NCBI GenBank assembly: GCA_031261485.1
Contig: JAISJO010000057.1
Coordinates: forward strand, 16,607 to 80,606
DNA: 64,000 nucleotides
Origin: Propionibacteriaceae bacterium
GTDB lineage: Bacteria > Actinomycetota > Actinomycetes > Propionibacteriales > Propionibacteriaceae
Direction of reading: 5' to 3'
Part shown: positions 60,940 to 64,000 of the stretch, piece by piece
Layout of the letters: each line of letters begins with the position of its first letter
Position numbering within the stretch: position 1 is the stretch's first letter
Translations under genes and position numbers: made by a program
The notes under the pieces: generated by a model
What the model saw: the letters and a program-made list of their open reading frames with translations, nothing else
The model's database searches: none
What the model was told of the DNA's origin: nothing

Positions 60940-61365
60940 ATGGCACCAAAGAGAAATGGAGACCCTGGTGGGCAACATGGGGTCAGGATTGGTCTTGTAA
61001 CATTAGCCGGTGTAGCAGTATTAGCTCTTGCAGGATGCATTAATAATGACGATGGCGGCGGGGATAGCACTCCGGGAGTAGGAAATCCAGTGAATCCGGG
61101 GGGGAACCCGACGGTTATGAATACGAATATTTTACCCCCGGGGGGAGTCCCAGGTGGTGGCGATATTGGTGGTGGACCAGTTGGTGAAAGTCCGTCGGTA
61201 GCGAATACGGGCGGAGATGTTGTGACGCCGAGCGTAGATTCAACACCAACGGTTGCTGTAGACGGCGGCACGCCGGGTGGTGGTGGTAGTGGAAATGGCG
61301 GCTGTAATGCCGGTTTCACCCCCAATCCAGATACGAATACATGTATTCCTAATAGCAGTTTATAG
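60940..61365 (+). CDS. Gly/Pro-rich lipoprotein cassette
   Basis: A 141-residue predicted lipoprotein. A short basic head (MAPKRNGDPGGQHGVR) precedes IGLVTLAGVAVLALAGC, giving lipobox LAGC. The mature part is low-complexity Gly/Pro/Asn/Val with GGGVPGGGDIGGG-like runs, ending in a two-cysteine loop CNAGFTPNPDTNTCIPN. AAGGAG precedes the ATG. Base composition is lower in GC than the housekeeping genes. It is the only gene between repeats B1 and B2. Function unknown. Confidence 0.65.
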   Translation: MAPKRNGDPGGQHGVRIGLVTLAGVAVLALAGCINNDDGGGDSTPGVGNPVNPGGNPTVMNTNILPPGGVPGGGDIGGGPVGESPSVANTGGDVVTPSVDSTPTVAVDGGTPGGGGSGNGGCNAGFTPNPDTNTCIPNSSL

Positions 61366-61444
61366 TCGTTAGCATACAAATCACCTGCACGAGTATCATC
61401 GGCAGCGCAATCTTGGCAGCTATATTAAAAGCTTTGCCTAGGAA

Positions 61445-61533
61445 GTCAGCCCCCCGCGCGTAGGGGCAGCTCCTCTTGAAAATCGGCAATGCAGGAGTCA
61501 TGAACGTCAGCCCCCCGCGCGTAGGGGCAGCTC
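61445..61533 (+). CRISPR. Two type B repeats with one spacer
   Basis: Identical 28-nt repeats at 61445-61472 and 61506-61533 are separated by 33 nt, giving the same 61-nt period as the main array. The third identical copy is 60864. This is the smallest possible array, and its conserved period supports a CRISPR origin for type B. The spacer begins CTCTTGAAAATCGG; no match was seen in the window. Confidence 0.7.
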
Positions 61534-61569
61534 AAAGCTACCAGTCACCTGACAACTTCCTTCCTCCTG

Positions 61570-62184
61570 CTATTCATTTTCTAGCTCTTCGACGAAATGT
61601 ACTTTAGATTCATCCCAGTATTTCGAAAACCTCCGCGTCTCATCTCCATCAAAATTTATCTGATACATCCGAAAAGTTACCGCAAAATCCTTTGGCATCC
61701 ATTGCTCCTCGTAAGAATACCGATAAGTCATTCCGACCTTCTCCATGACCTTTCCACTGTAAGGATTATTCACATCATGTGTCGCCGTGATATAGGGAAT
61801 GCCGCTAGCTTGAGTTCGTTCCACAACAGCATTGGTGGCCTCGCTGACAATGCCCATATGCCAGAACTCCTTCTTCAAGGCATAACCCAAATCAAAACTT
61901 GGTGCGTCCGCAAGGCAGACGTACCCAATTGGACGATTGTTCTCCTTCAAACAGATAGCATATCTGTAGGCAGACTTCTTCGTGTAATAACTCAAGAAAT
62001 TCATTTCTATGTGGCGCGCTGTTTCATTCTCGTCCTTGAGCGGAAACCATGGCAAGAATTGATTCACCACTTCATCACTCAGTAGTTCAAACAAAGCACG
62101 AACATCTTCTGGAGTAACCTTACGCAAAACCAACCTGTCTGTATAGATCGTAGGCGTATTCTCATTCAACAAATTGACTCTCAC
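61570..62184 (-). CDS. RimJ/RimL-type GNAT acetyltransferase, AT-rich cassette
   Basis: A 204-residue GNAT protein: IYTDRLVLRKVTPEDVRALFELLSDEVVNQFLPWFP, then AYRYAICLKENNRPIGYVCLADAPSFDLGYALKKEFWHMGIVSEATNAVVERTQ (motif A) and NNPYSGKVMEKVGMTYRYSYEEQW. This is the form of ribosomal-protein or antibiotic-type acetyltransferases. The DNA is markedly AT-rich compared with the chromosome, with Firmicutes-like codon choices, so recent transfer is likely. It lies alone between repeat B3 and the type C repeat. Confidence 0.82.
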   Translation of the reverse strand: MRVNLLNENTPTIYTDRLVLRKVTPEDVRALFELLSDEVVNQFLPWFPLKDENETARHIEMNFLSYYTKKSAYRYAICLKENNRPIGYVCLADAPSFDLGYALKKEFWHMGIVSEATNAVVERTQASGIPYITATHDVNNPYSGKVMEKVGMTYRYSYEEQWMPKDFAVTFRMYQINFDGDETRRFSKYWDESKVHFVEELENE

Positions 62185-62265
62185 TCCTTTATGCGATCAC
62201 ATATACATCAATTGATAGTAATATGCTACCATTCATTGGATAATAAAGATACAAAGAAGGTGGTA

Positions 62266-62292
62266 GTCGGTCCCCGCGCTTAGGGGCTGCTC
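62266..62292 (+). repeat. Solitary CRISPR-like repeat, type C
   Basis: A 27-nt repeat GTCGGTCCCCGCGCTTAGGG + GCTGCTC. It shares the GTC start, CCCCGCG and the TAGGGGC...GCTC end with type B. CCCC can pair with GGGG. It separates the acetyltransferase cassette from the leucine-rich-repeat cassette. Confidence 0.65.
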
Positions 62293-62308
62293 TTAGCGCC
62301 TAATGAAT

Positions 62309-62959
62309 CTAGGCGCCAGCATTCGCATCGTGCCACTTTGTGCCGAAGAAGTAATCCTTGAATTTCAGTGGGTCGCCGTGACGAACGATGATCTCACTGA
62401 CATTTGTGCATTTGTAGAAAGCGTGAATGTCCAGTTCGAGGTGTGCGGAGAGGCTGATCTTTTTCAAGCCCGTGCAGTATTCAAAAGCATACTCCTCCAC
62501 AAAATCGATACTATCCGGCAGATCGAGCTCCGTCAGACCGGTGCAATCTTGAAACGCATGAGCGCCGACAAAGAGCAATCGTCCCGGGAAAGTGATTTCC
62601 CGCAGCGCAGCGCATGATGCGAAGTCGTACTGCTCGATGGAAGCCAACGTATGCGGAAGCTCTATCGAGGCAAGGCTGCTGCAGTCTGCAAAGACGCCTG
62701 CGTCGAGATTCGTCAGTCCCGGGGCAGTGATTCGTTCAAGGTGCTCGCAACCCGAAAAAGCATGAGAACCAATCCTGGACACACTTTCCGGCAGGATGAC
62801 TTCAGTCAGATTGGTGCAGTCTGAAAAGGCCTCCTTGCCGATCCGCGTCACGGTGTCCGGCACAACGAGTTTATGCAGATCCTTGCGGCGGATAAAAGCC
62901 TTGTCTTCGATCTGCGTGATCCCGACGGGGAAAAGCGATTCTTGGTCGAAGGCCGTCAT
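62309..62959 (-). CDS. BspA-type leucine-rich-repeat protein
   Basis: A 216-residue protein made of about eight LRR_5 (BspA/TpLRR) repeats of 23 residues, such as LHKLVVPDTVTRIGKEAFSDCTNLTEVILPESVSRIGSHAFSGC and LTELDLPDSIDFVEEYAFEYCTGL. The ATG at 62959 follows AGGGAG at a good distance; an upstream in-frame extension lacks repeats. There is no signal peptide, which is unusual since BspA-like proteins are usually on the surface. It follows the type C repeat and no right-hand repeat was found. Confidence 0.8.
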   Translation of the reverse strand: MTAFDQESLFPVGITQIEDKAFIRRKDLHKLVVPDTVTRIGKEAFSDCTNLTEVILPESVSRIGSHAFSGCEHLERITAPGLTNLDAGVFADCSSLASIELPHTLASIEQYDFASCAALREITFPGRLLFVGAHAFQDCTGLTELDLPDSIDFVEEYAFEYCTGLKKISLSAHLELDIHAFYKCTNVSEIIVRHGDPLKFKDYFFGTKWHDANAGA

Positions 62960-63117
62960 GATGTCTCCCTTACGATTGCGTATCTCCAGAATAGATTGTC
63001 CCACGCGGTTGTATACTCCAGAACGTGGGGTCCGAACCACCATAGTGGGAGGCTGCGAGGCTCGTTCGTGCCCGCCCGAATGATTCCGGCCAGGTGCTGG
63101 ATGAAGGAGAAGACACT

Positions 63118-63741
63118 ATGCGCATGACCCGCCCCACCCGAATGAAACCGGTATTGGCCAGCATTCTGTTGGCGACTCTGACCGTGGCTGGGCTAGGTGG
63201 TTGCGCCGGTTCAATCTCTGCCACCGAATCGGGACACGGACAGACGTATGACACCCCTGGTACTCCGCAAGCGGACGAGAATGAAGGGACAATCATCGAC
63301 CTAAATGGGCTTCCAAGAACCACGCCCGACGGCGTGAATGAAACAACCGCTCCGCCTAGCGCCGGAACAACCGCTCCTCCCCGTACCGAGACAACCGCTC
63401 CATCAAGTGCTGAAACAACCCCTCAGCCTGGTAGTCAAGCCCCACAAGCAATAGATGCTGACCAGCAATGGCTGTTCGACACGGCGAAGAAGTGTGACAG
63501 GTGGACGGCAATGATGGGCGGCGGTGTAGCCAGCGCTTTCTATATGGACACAAGCAGTTCGACCGACCACGAGGCTGACGTGGCGTGTGTTCTTGACAAG
63601 TTCGACAACGGCGCAGACCTCATCGCGAAGTTTGGTGCCGCAGGGGCGCTTTCGGCAGAGTCGGCGACTCATGGTTCCGCTACATGGTCAGTGAGCGCCA
63701 CCAAGATTAGCGAGTCCTGGTTCGTTGTGAGTATTACGTGA
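63118..63741 (+). CDS. Lipoprotein with Thr/Pro linker
   Basis: A 207-residue predicted lipoprotein. MRMTRPTRMKPVLASILLATLTVAGLGGC gives lipobox LGGC. A linker with three or four ETTAPPS-like repeats (about 80-115) precedes a domain of about 85 residues with QQWLFDTAKKCDRWTAMMGGGVASAFYMD and WSVSATKISESWFVVSIT, including two cysteines that may form a disulfide. AAGGAG lies about 10 nt before the ATG. Family unknown. Confidence 0.7.
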   Translation: MRMTRPTRMKPVLASILLATLTVAGLGGCAGSISATESGHGQTYDTPGTPQADENEGTIIDLNGLPRTTPDGVNETTAPPSAGTTAPPRTETTAPSSAETTPQPGSQAPQAIDADQQWLFDTAKKCDRWTAMMGGGVASAFYMDTSSSTDHEADVACVLDKFDNGADLIAKFGAAGALSAESATHGSATWSVSATKISESWFVVSIT

Positions 63742-63784
63742 CGTTACGCGAAGCGAAGTCTCAGCATCTGAGCCTGACCAAGAC

Positions 63785-63818
63785 AGATTCTGCATCGCGT
63801 GACTGCGCGCAGGGTGAC
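63785..63818. repeat. Degraded copy of the dispersed inverted-repeat element
   Basis: GATTCTGCATCGCGTGACTG followed by CGCGCAGGGTGAC recalls the right arm with an insertion. It lies between two lipoprotein-type genes. Confidence 0.4.
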
Positions 63819-63893
63819 TAGGCAGTTTGGTCTCCATTGTTACCTCTTGGGCTTCCTCTTGGAGTTAGCCATGACAAGGTGAAGGAGACTCTC

Positions 63894-64000
63894 ATGAATC
63901 ATCCAAGAATATCCGTGATGGTGTTGGGATTCTTCGCTGCTGTGGCTTCCCTGATGCTGGGCGGGTACGGTACACAGGATTACTCGCTGAAGGCCATGTC
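63894..64000 (+). CDS. Start of a secreted or membrane protein (cut by window edge)
   Basis: The ATG at 63894, with GAAGGAG upstream, opens MNHPRISVMVLGFFAAVASL then MLGGYGTQDYSLKAM and runs off the window. The hydrophobic stretch after a short polar head looks like a signal peptide, and LGGYG instead of LGGC means that there is no standard lipobox. Only 35 codons are visible, so no function can be given. Confidence 0.55.
   Translation, partial: MNHPRISVMVLGFFAAVASLMLGGYGTQDYSLKAM

Noticed and set aside
63436..63455. GGTAGTCAAGCCCCACAAGC inside the lipoprotein gene as a further CRISPR-like repeat
   Set aside because: Only the first few bases resemble type B and it lies in coding sequence with normal codons; a chance likeness.

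Overview
The window is about 64 kb of a fairly GC-rich bacterial chromosome. The gene content and order point to a Gram-positive Actinomycetota species. The evidence is the run coaD - SepIVA-like gene - DUF177 - rpmF - rnc - smc - ftsY, the run clgR-like regulator - DUF3046 - recA - recX - miaB, an IclR-type regulator divergent from leuCD, a LexA box of the GAAC-N4-GTTC type before recA, and frequent GTG starts. The genus cannot be named from sequence reading alone. A class III (PhaE/PhaC) polyhydroxyalkanoate synthase pair is a useful extra taxonomic hint.

Layout. 1-13.1 kb: housekeeping genes (RNase J 3' part, L28, RecG, RsmD, CoaD, SepIVA-like, DUF177, L32, RNase III, GtrA, SMC, FtsY, an acetyltransferase). 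13.2-16.9 kb: a repeat-rich accessory stretch with a toxin-antitoxin-like pair, a repeat-containing lipoprotein and four kinds of repeat DNA. 16.9-19.0 kb: rpe-thrC. 19.2-32.4 kb: an L-rhamnose locus with divergent rhaB and rhaI, then a PHP-domain protein, a fused rhamnulose-1-phosphate aldolase/lactaldehyde dehydrogenase, an oversized zinc alcohol dehydrogenase-like protein and a complete 2-oxoacid dehydrogenase complex (E2, E3, fused E1) in one apparent operon. 32.4-45.2 kb: PfkB kinase, membrane proteins, a K+ channel, leuCD with their regulator, thiL, ftsK, rimO. 45.3-48.6 kb: phaE-phaC and an alpha/beta hydrolase. 48.7-51.6 kb: two lipoproteins sharing one leader module, and a wHTH-nucleotidyltransferase/HEPN pair. 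51.7-57.0 kb: pgsA, cinA, clgR-like, DUF3046, recA, recX, miaB. 57.1-64 kb: an accessory region rich in toxin-antitoxin genes, CRISPR-like repeats and foreign-looking genes.

The most unusual structure is at 58.5-62.3 kb. A small orphan CRISPR array with exact type I-E geometry (29-nt repeats, 32-nt spacers) is followed by solitary or paired repeats of the same or related sequence. Single genes or small operons sit between these repeats: dcd; a DUF433/DUF5615 toxin-antitoxin pair; an unknown ORF; a lipoprotein; an acetyltransferase; a leucine-rich-repeat protein. The repeats therefore punctuate gene cassettes, much as attC sites do in an integron. One degenerate array remnant carries a 32-nt spacer-like segment matching the neighbouring antitoxin gene at 26 of 32 positions, next to an AGG trinucleotide in the place of a type I-E PAM. 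No cas genes are in the window.

Several dispersed non-coding repeat families run through the window. They include a 67-nt inverted-repeat element, a roughly 145-bp element with AACTTTGGCC/GGCCAAAGTT ends, and a 159-bp structured repeat.
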